DNA of 9,487 nucleotides. Source: Candidatus Falkowiibacteriota bacterium (GTDB lineage: Bacteria; Patescibacteriota; Patescibacteriia; Patescibacteriales; UBA12465). Numbering within the stretch: the first letter of the stretch is position 1; each line of letters starts with the position of its first letter. Shown piece after piece: positions 1-7,635 of the stretch. The position numbers and the translations under genes were made by a program. The stretch covers positions 1-9,487 of the forward strand of contig CAIZYV010000027.1 of assembly GCA_903937325.1 (NCBI GenBank), written 5' to 3'. The notes beneath the pieces were generated by a model, which saw nothing but the letters and a program-made list of their open reading frames with translations, was not told the DNA's origin and did not search any database.

Positions 1-1074
1 AGACATATCAATTAACAACTCCCAACCAGCTCTAGTCGTGCTTAATCTTTTTGTTGTCCAAGTGGCGCCACCATCTAAAGAACGGAAAAAAGTTGTATTA
101 GTAACGTAATATATTTCTTGAGAATTTTTAGGATTAACAGCGACGGCATTAATAATAGCGTCTTTTTCCGTAGTTATCAACTTGATATTTTCCCATGTTA
201 CCCCTTTATCAGGAGAACGAAGAATCGCTTGAGCGGTCGCAAGAAATAAGCTGCCATCGCCGGCGCAAACAACGAGATCACGAAAATTAGAACCAAGATT
301 AAAATCTTTAAAAACTAAACCGAGATCATTCCAATTGTCCACGGTAAAGTTTTTTTCGAGATTAGCAGAATCGTCAGCGTCAGTCGCCGTATTGGAATTA
401 AAACTATAAATATTATTCTTAACAGTCGTAACAAAAATTAAACGGCTATCCTGCGGCGAGACAATTAATCTGGCAATTCCCTCTTCTGCTCGATGTATAG
501 TCCGCCAAGCTAAACCGCGATCAATACTCTTTATTATTTCACCACGAGAAGTACCAATATAAATATTATCGCTATTATAGTGATCAACTGCAATCGCCGT
601 CACGCTGACTCCGGGATTATTATCATAATATATCTGCTGCCAGCTACGCCCGCAATCTGCTGAGCGATAAAGTCGGTTAGTGATTGCAGTATAAATTGAA
701 CATTTTGATTTTGGATCGACTTTAACATCGTTGATTGTTCCCTTACCTAAATTTTTTACTTCATTCCAACCACCACTAACATTATAAGTATAAAAAAGTC
801 CCTGGCCAACCGTACCGAGATAAACAGCAGCACTATCTTGTGGATCAGCAGTAATAACGCTGACATCAACACCGCCAAGACTACGCGGCTTACCGCTAAT
901 TGTCGGGATATATGACTCTTGCTTCCAGGTGTTACCTTTGTCACGACTCACCCAGACACCGCCGTCATTTGCCGCCGCGCCAGAACTGATCCCACCGGAA
1001 CCGAGTGACAAAGTGCAAGCCGAACTGCTTAAAGCAATAATTGCTAAAAGAAAGATTAATTTAAAATGAGACAT
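1..1074 (-). CDS. Asp-box (BNR/Ycf48-like) beta-propeller lipoprotein, C-terminus off the window
   Basis: I translated the minus strand from the ATG at 1074; it stays open for 358 codons to the left edge, so the C-terminus is missing. Residues 1-20 form a short basic start, a hydrophobic stretch (LIFLLAIIAL) and a Cys at 20 in SSSAC. That is an imperfect lipobox, followed by a Gly/Ser/Ala-rich linker, suggesting a lipid-anchored extracytoplasmic protein. The rest carries at least five Asp-boxes of the form S-x-D-x-G-x-x-W, at about residues 43-50, 138-145, 183-190, 287-294 and 332-339. These mark blades of a sialidase/Ycf48/Vps10-type beta-propeller. Cys125 and Cys141 lie in adjacent strands and could form a disulfide. 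No sialidase catalytic residues can be claimed, so a binding or assembly role is more likely than an enzyme. The start lies 4 bases after the delta prime stop, so it is almost certainly co-transcribed. No Shine-Dalgarno site is visible. Confidence 0.85.
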   Translation of the reverse strand, partial: MSHFKLIFLLAIIALSSSACTLSLGSGGISSGAAANDGGVWVSRDKGNTWKQESYIPTISGKPRSLGGVDVSVITADPQDSAAVYLGTVGQGLFYTYNVSGGWNEVKNLGKGTINDVKVDPKSKCSIYTAITNRLYRSADCGRSWQQIYYDNNPGVSVTAIAVDHYNSDNIYIGTSRGEIIKSIDRGLAWRTIHRAEEGIARLIVSPQDSRLIFVTTVKNNIYSFNSNTATDADDSANLEKNFTVDNWNDLGLVFKDFNLGSNFRDLVVCAGDGSLFLATAQAILRSPDKGVTWENIKLITTEKDAIINAVAVNPKNSQEIYYVTNTTFFRSLDGGATWTTKRLSTTRAGWELLIDMS

Positions 1075-1078
1075 AATT

Positions 1079-2074
1079 TTAAAAATAAATAGCCAAACTT
1101 TCTAAAACATTTTTAGGATTAACAAAAGCAAGAAGATAAGCACGTGCTTGTCGTATTTTTTGCAAACGATCTAAAATAGCAGAGCCGGCAAGTTCTACTC
1201 TTTCCCCTAAAAGACTGGGCCATTCAGGCAATAAAGAAGAATATTGCAAACGATTTTCCTGATTTAAACTAACAAGTAAAGCATCTCGCCATAAGCTTTC
1301 GAGGACATCGAGCCATTGTTCGGCCGCCTCGACCGAAATTATTCCTCCACTGCCAATTTGATTAATAAACGTCAGACGATCAGTTAAGCCTGCTTTAAGA
1401 AAGTCGAACAAACTCCGTACCAAATCAGAACGTTCCCGATAAGCAGTGGGGTTTTCTGCCCATTGTTTAGCCTGTAAAGGTCGGCCGAGAGAAGCGGCTG
1501 ATAGCTCTTTTGCTAAAGAACGATTAATATCCGTAGTCGCCAGTAAATAATCATAAACCGAAGCAGTTGATACGGGATAAAAATAAAGAATCTGACTTCT
1601 AGAAGCAATGGTTGCCAGCAAAGAGCTAATTTCCTCGACCAGAAGTATAATAACCACTTTTGGGCGCGGCTCTTCCAAAGTCTTTAAAAGAGCATTCTGA
1701 GCTTCTGATGACAAAATGTCTGCATCTTTAACAATACCGATTTTATAAGAATTAAAAAAGGAGCTTAAACTTAGATTTTTGGTAAATTCACGCGCCTGTT
1801 CAACGCCAATCTGCTTCTTATCAAGCTCTTTTTCTAAAATATACAAATCACTGTTAAGACTCTCAAAATTATCATCACCCTCTCCCTGGCCGCGGTCTTG
1901 ACGCCAGAGATTACGAGCAAAAGCCAGAGCCAGACTTGCTTTACCTAAATCGCGGCAACCGGCAAAAATATAAGTCTGTGCCAGCTTGCCAGAAAGCAGA
2001 CTTTTTTCCAAAAAATCAGCCGCGCGCTCCTGGCCAATCGGCGGCCATTTAAATTGCCCCTTACTTTCAGCCAT
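1079..2074 (-). CDS. holB: DNA polymerase III subunit delta prime (clamp loader)
   Basis: A 331-residue AAA+ family protein, close to the usual length for delta prime, which with delta and tau/gamma opens the sliding clamp and loads it on primed DNA. The N-terminus (IGQERAADFLEKSLLSGKL, 13-31) matches the family opening. A degenerate P-loop G39-CRDL-G44-K45 ends in Ala instead of Ser/Thr. The Walker B region is KIGIVKDADIL (111-121), followed by the hallmark SEAQNALLKTLEEP (123-136) and the arginine-finger segment TIASRSQ (155-161). There SRS replaces the usual SRC. No Cys cluster lies between the P-loop and Walker B, so the zinc module of E. coli delta prime is absent. I chose ATG 2074 because it falls 4 bases after the upstream stop. 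A TTG at 2095 would add seven residues and overlap that gene. The neighbours are envelope genes, an odd context for a replication protein. Confidence 0.92.
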   Translation of the reverse strand: MAESKGQFKWPPIGQERAADFLEKSLLSGKLAQTYIFAGCRDLGKASLALAFARNLWRQDRGQGEGDDNFESLNSDLYILEKELDKKQIGVEQAREFTKNLSLSSFFNSYKIGIVKDADILSSEAQNALLKTLEEPRPKVVIILLVEEISSLLATIASRSQILYFYPVSTASVYDYLLATTDINRSLAKELSAASLGRPLQAKQWAENPTAYRERSDLVRSLFDFLKAGLTDRLTFINQIGSGGIISVEAAEQWLDVLESLWRDALLVSLNQENRLQYSSLLPEWPSLLGERVELAGSAILDRLQKIRQARAYLLAFVNPKNVLESLAIYF

Positions 2075-2078
2075 AAGA

Positions 2079-4856
2079 TTATTGACCAATGACAATAGTA
2101 TTAAGATCTTGATTGCTGACGCCTAAACTTAGATAACGCATTATTTGAAAGGCTAAAGCACCATTACCGAGATAATAACGCTTGGAATCTTTCGGATTAA
2201 CATACCAGGCCTCACCATTTTTTTGTACCTGTAAAAGAATCTTGCCTTTTTGCTTCTTGGCAAAATCTAAGTTTATCGGCAAAGAACCGGTGCCCAGAGG
2301 ATTAAAATTACCACCAAGCTCTGCCCCATCCAAATGAGAATCGTTATCACTATCGCTGTCTTGAGGGTTTGTACCAATTGCCGTTTCCAGGCCATCCGGT
2401 AATAAATCGCCGTCGCTGTCATCTTTGGCAAAACGACTGTCTACACCAATAGGAATTTTGCGTAAATCAGCGTCAGTCGCACCAATTCCAGCTCGTCTCA
2501 TTATTTGATAAGCGCCGCTGCCGTCAGCCAAATAATAACGCTTAAAATCTTTAGGATTAACATACCAAGCCTGCCCTTTATCTTCCGTCTGTAAAACAAT
2601 ATAACCAGCTACACGCTTATTAATTGAGCCGCTAACAGCAGAAGTAGCCGGAGCGATTATAACAGGTTTAACGAGCTTAAATTTCTGTCCAGCACTCAGT
2701 TGCTGGCTCTTATCCGTCTTTAATTTAACCGTATTTATTTTACCGTTTTGAGCCCAAAAAGCTTGACCGTATTCAACCTTATTCTTATCAATATAAGTCA
2801 AAAGATATGGACCTTCGGCCAACCAAGACTCGCTTTGTTTATTATTGTCAATTTTTATATTACCAATAATTTTATCCTGATAAAAATTCCCGGAATTTTC
2901 ATACAAAGAATAAAGTTGCAAAACCGAACCGGCCGGCATCATTTCCCCTAAAGCGTTCGCTAGACTAGCGCGCGTGACATTTAGGCTTAAAGCGGCATGA
3001 TTAGTTTGGCGGTCTTTAATAATTATATTCCAAAAGATATTATTACGCCGAAAAGCATCACTTAAAACTATCGCATAAGTTCCGGCCGGATATTCCAAAT
3101 TAACATTGCCAGCACTATCGGTCAGGCTGCTATTTAATAATTTTCCTAAAGAATAATTATTACCATCTTTAAGCTGCTCATATAACTTAAAATCTATTTT
3201 CCCACCAGCCTGTCCAGAAGCAGACTTGACACTGACAGCTAGATCGCTGAAAACATATTCGAACACGGCATTTTTATCAGACGTAACAGCAATATCATAA
3301 GTATCAAAAACACTCTTGCCGACAATGGCGGAGAAAATATATAAACCGCGTTTATTCTGGTCATATGGATGAGCCGGAGAAACATAGGCGAACACTGCTC
3401 CATTAGCACCAGTTTTTAAAGAGGCAATTAATTTTTTTGCGTCTTTAAAGGGTTTATTGTCAGCATCATAAGCTTGTTCATACAATGAAAAGGAAAAGTC
3501 TTTCTTTAAATTGCCACTGCCATCGCGCAAGACTATTTTTAGGTAAGGCAATGTTTTAGTCACTACACGGTCATAACCGCAGACGAAACGAACGGCATCA
3601 AAAAACCAAAATTCACCCAAATCCGCCTTTTTATCATAAATTTTAATAGCATATATCTTTCTTGGATCCGGCTTAAAATTAAGTTCTGCTTTGCCAGAGC
3701 TATTAGTACTACCAGCGCCAACTTTCTTACCAGCTATTGGCCGACCGAAGATATCAACATCTTGCTCGTAGAATTCATATTTAAAAGAATTCAAAGCATC
3801 ACCTCCAATACCAAAAAGATTAAGCGTTAACTTGGAAGAATCAGCACAAGTCTCCATTCCTGACTCCCAAGAAGTTCCCATCGTCCAATCATAATCGTTA
3901 AGTTGACCATCAAAAATCTCTACGTCCCATAAATAATTATACTCGCCATTATCTCCTTTTAAACCAAGAACATAGACTCCGGCTGGATATTCAAATATTC
4001 CGTAACCATCATCATTTGTTTGAAAAATACCAACCTTATCGCCTTTTATCTCATCATTATTATCATCAACTGTCTGCTCATATACTTCAATATTTGTTTT
4101 ACCAGGAAAAAGAGCGCCGGTAGAACTACGCACAGTAACTTTAAAAGCACTTGAATAATAATCAACATTAGTCAGCAAAGCATCAACAACCTTAATATTA
4201 TAAAGAGTAAATTTACGACTATTGCGTGTCAACTCCAAGACATAATTATCACCTTGACCGCCATCTAAACTGCGGACACTTCCCTGTGGTACATAAACAC
4301 GCGCTGAACCGACGCTGCCGGTATTTAAAGAAGCGACCAAGTCCTTAGTTTGCTTAATCGGATTACCGTCAACATCATAACGCTGAGTATAAAGACTAAA
4401 ATTAGTATTATAAAGCAAGCCGCCGTTATAATCTCGCAAAACAAAATTTATGCCACTCAAAGTTTTTTCTATACTGATTTGCTGACCGCAAGACAAGCTA
4501 ATATCATAATACCAATAACTGGTAAAATCTTTCACAATAGATTGTAAGCGTAAAGCGTAAACGGCGCTAGGCGAAGTGCTATTACGGAATTTTAAAGAAG
4601 CAACACCAGTATTAGAATTAGCAGTTGCACTAGCCACTCGAGCTCCCGGCTTTGGTTTGTCGTTAGCATCTGTTATCTGGTAATATAACTCGGCTTTAAC
4701 ACCAGGAATATATAAATCACCAGCATCGCGAGCCACGACATCTACTTGCGTATCAAGATCGCAAACAGCCGCTCTAGCATCGGTCGCCGGATATAATAAA
4801 CAAGCTGCAAAAACCAAGAAAAAAAAGGCAGCTAAATACAATTTATTTTGTTTCAT
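2079..4856 (-). CDS. Large secreted repeat protein with Ig-like/CnaB-like domains, calcium-binding repeats and C-terminal YVNPKD modules
   Basis: A 925-residue exported protein. Residues 1-29 are a signal peptide (basic start, LAAFFFLVFAACLLY core, likely type I cleavage after DARA). Residues about 32-630 hold six ~100-residue units, each with a strand like FSLYEQ, a Gly/Asn turn, a 'T-x-x-x-G' strand and a 'YPAGxY' or equivalent strand. This is the look of CnaB/transthyretin-like beta-sandwiches; units start near 55, 153, 256, 360, 456 and 556, with a degenerate seventh near 646. Mature cysteines are only 32, 123, 337 and 426. The C-terminus has two AWYVNPKD-xKRYYL modules (750-804, 871-924) flanking an Asp-rich stretch (DSDGD, DSDSDND; 812-846) like bacterial thrombospondin type 3 calcium-binding repeats. 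No sortase motif or C-terminal anchor was seen. ATG 4856 was chosen because the promoter -10 lies at 4900-4905, inside any longer reading frame, and the signal peptide starts here. Role inferred: cell-surface, adhesin-like or S-layer associated. Confidence 0.85.
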   Translation of the reverse strand: MKQNKLYLAAFFFLVFAACLLYPATDARAAVCDLDTQVDVVARDAGDLYIPGVKAELYYQITDANDKPKPGARVASATANSNTGVASLKFRNSTSPSAVYALRLQSIVKDFTSYWYYDISLSCGQQISIEKTLSGINFVLRDYNGGLLYNTNFSLYTQRYDVDGNPIKQTKDLVASLNTGSVGSARVYVPQGSVRSLDGGQGDNYVLELTRNSRKFTLYNIKVVDALLTNVDYYSSAFKVTVRSSTGALFPGKTNIEVYEQTVDDNNDEIKGDKVGIFQTNDDGYGIFEYPAGVYVLGLKGDNGEYNYLWDVEIFDGQLNDYDWTMGTSWESGMETCADSSKLTLNLFGIGGDALNSFKYEFYEQDVDIFGRPIAGKKVGAGSTNSSGKAELNFKPDPRKIYAIKIYDKKADLGEFWFFDAVRFVCGYDRVVTKTLPYLKIVLRDGSGNLKKDFSFSLYEQAYDADNKPFKDAKKLIASLKTGANGAVFAYVSPAHPYDQNKRGLYIFSAIVGKSVFDTYDIAVTSDKNAVFEYVFSDLAVSVKSASGQAGGKIDFKLYEQLKDGNNYSLGKLLNSSLTDSAGNVNLEYPAGTYAIVLSDAFRRNNIFWNIIIKDRQTNHAALSLNVTRASLANALGEMMPAGSVLQLYSLYENSGNFYQDKIIGNIKIDNNKQSESWLAEGPYLLTYIDKNKVEYGQAFWAQNGKINTVKLKTDKSQQLSAGQKFKLVKPVIIAPATSAVSGSINKRVAGYIVLQTEDKGQAWYVNPKDFKRYYLADGSGAYQIMRRAGIGATDADLRKIPIGVDSRFAKDDSDGDLLPDGLETAIGTNPQDSDSDNDSHLDGAELGGNFNPLGTGSLPINLDFAKKQKGKILLQVQKNGEAWYVNPKDSKRYYLGNGALAFQIMRYLSLGVSNQDLNTIVIGQ
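2085..2609 (-). repeat. Duplicated C-terminal YVNPKD modules of the large secreted protein
   Basis: Two modules, encoded at 2609-2445 (residues 750-804) and 2246-2085 (871-924). Both share a hydrophobic strand, AWYVNPKD, KRYYL, a Gly-rich turn, QIMR and a closing 'DL...I-IG'. The Asp-rich calcium-type repeats lie between them. Confidence 0.88.
2976..4763 (-). repeat. Sixfold ~100-residue repeats arranged as two triplets
   Basis: Residues about 32-336 and 337-627 of the large secreted protein are two copies of a three-domain block. Landmarks recur about 300-305 residues apart: Cys32/Cys337, Cys123/Cys426, FSLYTQ/FSLYEQ (153/456), VASLNTG/IASLKTG (174/477) and YEQ (259/559). Single domains recur about every 100 residues. 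Confidence 0.8.
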
Positions 4857-4899
4857 ATATTTAAAATTATCATCACCATACACAAGCGGCGACAAATAA

Positions 4900-4928
4900 A
4901 TTATAGCATAGCCCGCTCGCTTCGCCAA
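4900..4928 (-). promoter_or_regulatory. Promoter for the 925-residue protein / delta prime / lipoprotein operon
   Basis: On the minus strand TTGGCG (4928-4923, four of six matches) is followed by 17 bases and a perfect TATAAT (4905-4900) with TGC before it (4908-4906). Transcription should start near 4893, about 37 bases ahead of ATG 4856. It begins two bases beyond the hairpin terminator of the upstream gene, so the operon is insulated from it. Confidence 0.8.
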
Positions 4929-4930
4929 AC

Positions 4931-4958
4931 AAAAAACAGGCTTAAAGGCCTGTTTTTT
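4931..4958 (-). terminator. Rho-independent terminator, potentially bidirectional
   Basis: A perfect 11-base-pair stem (4931-4941 with 4948-4958) with a 6-base loop. The GC core is CAGGC/GCCTG, and the arms end in six A and six T, so a U tract exists in both directions. It starts 4 bases past the stop codon of the 449-residue gene and ends that transcript. Confidence 0.9.
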
Positions 4959-4962
4959 GAGA

Positions 4963-6312
4963 TTATGGCAAGAGGAAACTTTCGTTTATATTATTAATTT
5001 CAGCGTTTAAGGACAGACCATAATTATTACCGGTCATCGTTGCTCTCTCGAGATTAAGATTAACACCGCGCCCGCTTTGGTAATCAACGCCTAAATTAGC
5101 AGAAACGATTAACGCGGCGCTGCCACCAGCAGGAATACGCAAATAGTTTATATCGAAAACAATCCGATTATTAACCATTTGCCCGGCACTGGAAATGAGA
5201 CGATTATCCAACCTGAGCTTAAAGTTATCCAAATCGAAACGACCAGCAGAGGCAGCATTGTCAAAAACTAACTCTTTAATATAAATATCTTCCTGTCCGC
5301 TCGTTTCGGTAATAGTAAAAACACCGAGTTTTTGTTGACTACCATTATTATTCAGACTTTCTTCATTAATTGTTGCCCTCCCTAGAATCTGACCAGCATC
5401 AACCATCTTAAATTCGCCACCCAACAAGGGGAAAGATCCGTCTACTTGTAAATTTGCCTTGATTGATTCAGACGACATTACTTTAAAACGAATATTTTGA
5501 TTATGAGTATTTTCAACAGAATTAAGATCAAGCATAACCTTGAGTTCTAAACGGCTATTTCCCGCCAGAGATAAAGCCACCTGATTGAAGCTAATAGTCG
5601 CCTGGCGATCATAAAAACTACTATGGCCCTTAACTCTTTCGCCACTGGCAGTATTGATCAAATAAACATCATCAATTAAATCATCATTATATAAACCTTC
5701 AAGATCAAAAATCAGGCTTTGGATAGAGGCCGCTTCAGTTCCCGTTTGAAAGACTAAAGTCATTACCTGGTTATCATGCGTACCCGGCACCAGAGCGTTG
5801 GCATTTGGCGAACTAGGCACAGCAATCTGAGACAAACTAAGACCACTTTCTTTTTCCAAGCCGGCCTCTTGATAAGAAGCTTCCGCTTGATACTGCGCCA
5901 ATTCAAAATCGCTAACCGTCAAAGGCAAAACATTTTCCAGCTTGTAATCAAGGATGGACTGCAAGCCCGTCATTTTAATGCTCTTACCCTGTTCAATATA
6001 ATATAAATCATCGCTCGAGGCTGTTTTTATCAACCTAGCTTCCGACCACCGAGCTAATTCTTCCGGACTGATAATTTTTACATCAGACCACTGATTGCCG
6101 TAAGCCAAAAAAATTGCTTCATTAAGATAAGCTTTACGCTGATAAGTGGCATGGTTAAGATAATAGACAGTATTATCCCCTGGCACTTTAACTTGTCTAA
6201 TATCAGGGCTCAAAGCCTTAGCTTGGCCAATATTAAACAAAAATATCAAAAAAATTAGGAGAAAAAAGCCAAGAAAAGACTGATTATATGTTTTTTTCTT
6301 AAATGTAAGCAT
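4963..6312 (-). CDS. Secreted S-layer/surface-type protein with two beta-sandwich repeats
   Basis: A 449-residue exported protein without any cysteine. Residues 1-33 are a signal peptide: basic LTFKKK, then a long hydrophobic core (FLGFFLLIFLIFLF), with probable cleavage after AKA. Residues about 40-140 form an N-terminal module built on TVYYLN, RKAYLNEAIFLAYG, WSDVKIISPEELA and DLYYIEQGKSIKM. I associate this pattern with surface proteins of candidate-phyla bacteria. A linker (141-172) leads to two beta-rich domains that look like copies of each other. Domain one is about 172-303 (VMTLVFQTGTEAASIQSLIFDLEG; DDVYL; ISFNQVALSLAG). Domain two is about 305-445 (KLGVFTITETSGQEDIYIKELVFD; DNFKLRLDN; IVFDINYLRIPAGG). 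There is no membrane anchor at the C-terminus. It is transcribed alone, from a consensus promoter to a hairpin terminator. Function is inferred as structural or adhesive; no enzyme signature is seen. Confidence 0.8.
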   Translation of the reverse strand: MLTFKKKTYNQSFLGFFLLIFLIFLFNIGQAKALSPDIRQVKVPGDNTVYYLNHATYQRKAYLNEAIFLAYGNQWSDVKIISPEELARWSEARLIKTASSDDLYYIEQGKSIKMTGLQSILDYKLENVLPLTVSDFELAQYQAEASYQEAGLEKESGLSLSQIAVPSSPNANALVPGTHDNQVMTLVFQTGTEAASIQSLIFDLEGLYNDDLIDDVYLINTASGERVKGHSSFYDRQATISFNQVALSLAGNSRLELKVMLDLNSVENTHNQNIRFKVMSSESIKANLQVDGSFPLLGGEFKMVDAGQILGRATINEESLNNNGSQQKLGVFTITETSGQEDIYIKELVFDNAASAGRFDLDNFKLRLDNRLISSAGQMVNNRIVFDINYLRIPAGGSAALIVSANLGVDYQSGRGVNLNLERATMTGNNYGLSLNAEINNINESFLLP

Positions 6313-6348
6313 AATAATATTAAAAATGTTAATCTTTCACACAGAAGA

Positions 6349-6377
6349 ATTATAGCAGTTTTTTAAATTAATGTCAA
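6349..6377 (-). promoter_or_regulatory. Consensus sigma-70-type promoter for the 449-residue secreted protein
   Basis: On the minus strand TTGACA (6377-6372) is followed by exactly 17 bases and TATAAT (6354-6349), both perfect matches. TGC precedes the -10 (6357-6355), making it an extended -10 as well. Transcription should begin near 6342, leaving a leader of about 30 bases before ATG 6312. No Shine-Dalgarno site is visible in that leader. By sequence this is the strongest promoter in the window, fitting an abundant surface protein. Confidence 0.88.
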
Positions 6378-6387
6378 TAGTGTTAAC

Positions 6388-6417
6388 TTGACAAACGGAG
6401 ATAAAAAGGGGTAATGT
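6388..6417 (+). promoter_or_regulatory. Possible promoter for the repeat membrane protein bicistron
   Basis: A perfect TTGACA (6388-6393) faces the bicistron. The best -10 candidate is weak: TAATGT at 6412-6417 with an 18-base spacer. Its predicted start near 6424 would give a leader of about 30 bases containing the Shine-Dalgarno site. The two opposed TTGACA elements of this intergenic region are only 10 bases apart, so polymerases on the two promoters could not bind at the same time. Confidence 0.4.
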
Positions 6418-6440
6418 CTAAGCAAGAGAACCTTAACAAA

Positions 6441-6449
6441 AAAGGAGGT
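6441..6449 (+). promoter_or_regulatory. Strong Shine-Dalgarno site deciding the start at 6454
   Basis: AAAGGAGGT matches the anti-Shine-Dalgarno sequence in full, with 5 bases between GGAGG and ATG. It selects 6454 over the ATG at 6414, which lies in a different frame. Confidence 0.9.
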
Positions 6450-6453
6450 AAAA

Positions 6454-7623
6454 ATGGAAAATCAGAACAACTGGGACACCAGCAGAATAATCCGGACGAT
6501 TTTATTAATTGTCCTCGGTTTACTACTATTAATTGCGCTGCTAACCGGTGCAAACATCTTATTTTTTTGGAGTATTTTTTCTTGGCTCCAAAATACAATC
6601 CAAATCAATGCCGGCTTAGACGGAACGCTTGCTAAAGGCATCGCGGCAATTATAATGGCCGGAGTCGTTATGCTCCCACTCGGTAAATTATTGATATCGT
6701 TTAGTCCTATACCGCAAAAACAAAAGGGACTGTATCGAGCGATAATCTTTATTTGCATCTCTATTTTTTTCTTCTTCATATATTTTGGCGGAGAAAAAAC
6801 TTACTTCAACAACCAGACCGGTGAGGCTATGAAATATTATTCGATTTCACCGAACGGTTCTTACAGATTCTTCTCTGAACCGGGCTACGATCCTGAAACC
6901 GGCGACGCTTTAAAAATAGTTTCTAAAGAAACGATTCTCCGCATGCAGGGTTCACCCCTACCAGAGGATCGCAAAAAAAATGACTATTTTGATAGCGAAA
7001 CCGGCGAACCGCTTAAATATTACTCCATCTCACCCTCAGGAAATTACCGTTTCTTTTCTAATCCTGGCTACGATCCGGAAACCGGCGACAAGCTAAAAGT
7101 TGTCACTAAAGAAGTGATTATGGAAAGCCAGGGCTACAACAAAAAGAGTGAAAATCAAGTAGCACCGAAGGAAGAGGAAAAGAAATCCGAAATAGCTGAG
7201 ATTGCCGTCGAAACCGCCGATAAATACGAGAAAGCGATTATCGCTGAAAAACCAGCCGATATTTACATCTCGCCGCTCGGGAAAACATCTTTTCCAAAAA
7301 AAGAACAGGTTAATGAAGACAAGAAAGGGCGCTTAATATTCGATAATCAATCAAAGGCGACGATCTGGATTCTAAACTCTTATAAAGAAAGAATCTTAAC
7401 GGTTCCACCTAATGATTTGAGGACATTTGAGCTCAAAACCGGAAAATATTATTTTACCGCTAACAAAGGAGTCTCTTACGAAAACTTCTCTATAAGCGAA
7501 AATAATGATAACTACCAGACCTTTATCGCCCGTACTATTAGTACGCGGACGACAAAAACAAAAAATTATTACAAACCACCGGCTAAAAAAAATGTCCGGG
7601 CTGCTTTTCAACGAAACTATTAA
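6454..7623 (+). CDS. Membrane protein with two 50-residue tandem repeats, unknown function
   Basis: I do not recognise this 389-residue protein. Three membrane segments lie at about 14-38, 62-82 and 94-112. Arg11/Arg14 and the basic 81-95 loop suggest N-terminus inside and the long C-terminal part outside the membrane. Residues 117-166 and 178-227 are tandem copies with the pattern YF-x3-TGE-x2-KYYSISP-x-G-x-YRFFS-x-PGYDPETGD-x-LK. A Lys/Glu-rich, probably helical stretch (about 229-265) leads to a small beta-rich domain (292-358: GRLIFDNQSKATIWI, TVPPNDLRTFELKTGKYYF). A basic tail follows (361-389). ATG 6454 is fixed by an excellent AAAGGAGGT site 5 bases upstream. Two tandem TAA stops end the gene. 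The next gene starts 23 bases later with the same kind of ribosome site, so the two form a likely bicistron. The role could be an envelope sensor or scaffold, which is speculation. Confidence 0.82.
   Translation: MENQNNWDTSRIIRTILLIVLGLLLLIALLTGANILFFWSIFSWLQNTIQINAGLDGTLAKGIAAIIMAGVVMLPLGKLLISFSPIPQKQKGLYRAIIFICISIFFFFIYFGGEKTYFNNQTGEAMKYYSISPNGSYRFFSEPGYDPETGDALKIVSKETILRMQGSPLPEDRKKNDYFDSETGEPLKYYSISPSGNYRFFSNPGYDPETGDKLKVVTKEVIMESQGYNKKSENQVAPKEEEKKSEIAEIAVETADKYEKAIIAEKPADIYISPLGKTSFPKKEQVNEDKKGRLIFDNQSKATIWILNSYKERILTVPPNDLRTFELKTGKYYFTANKGVSYENFSISENNDNYQTFIARTISTRTTKTKNYYKPPAKKNVRAAFQRNY
6802..7134 (+). repeat. Tandem coding repeat, two 50-codon copies
   Basis: Copies at 6802-6951 and 6985-7134 encode residues 117-166 and 178-227 of the membrane protein, separated by 33 bases. 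At the protein level about two thirds of positions are identical, with blocks KYYSISP, YRFFS and PGYDPETGD shared exactly. The DNA differs mostly at third codon positions, which points to an old duplication kept by selection on the protein. Confidence 0.9.
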
Positions 7624-7635
7624 TAAATTAAAAAA

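Noticed and set aside
756..944. A 62-codon minus-strand open frame
   Set aside because: It lies inside the Asp-box lipoprotein gene in another frame. The lipoprotein frame is open throughout and has clear repeats.
4864..4878. A 15-base match (aaaattatcatcacc) between the leader of the large protein gene and the delta prime coding region near 1866-1880
   Set aside because: It is AT-rich and single, and in one copy it simply encodes Asp-Asp-Asn-Phe. Chance is a sufficient explanation.
4857..4928. N-terminal extension of the large secreted protein to an ATG at 4928
   Set aside because: The extension would contain the -10 promoter element and would bury the signal peptide behind 24 unrelated residues.
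6414..6635. A 73-codon plus-strand open frame starting at ATG 6414 ahead of the repeat membrane protein
   Set aside because: It overlaps the real gene in another frame. Its start lies around or before the predicted transcript start, and its Lys/Asn-rich start followed by a jumbled sequence looks like frame noise.
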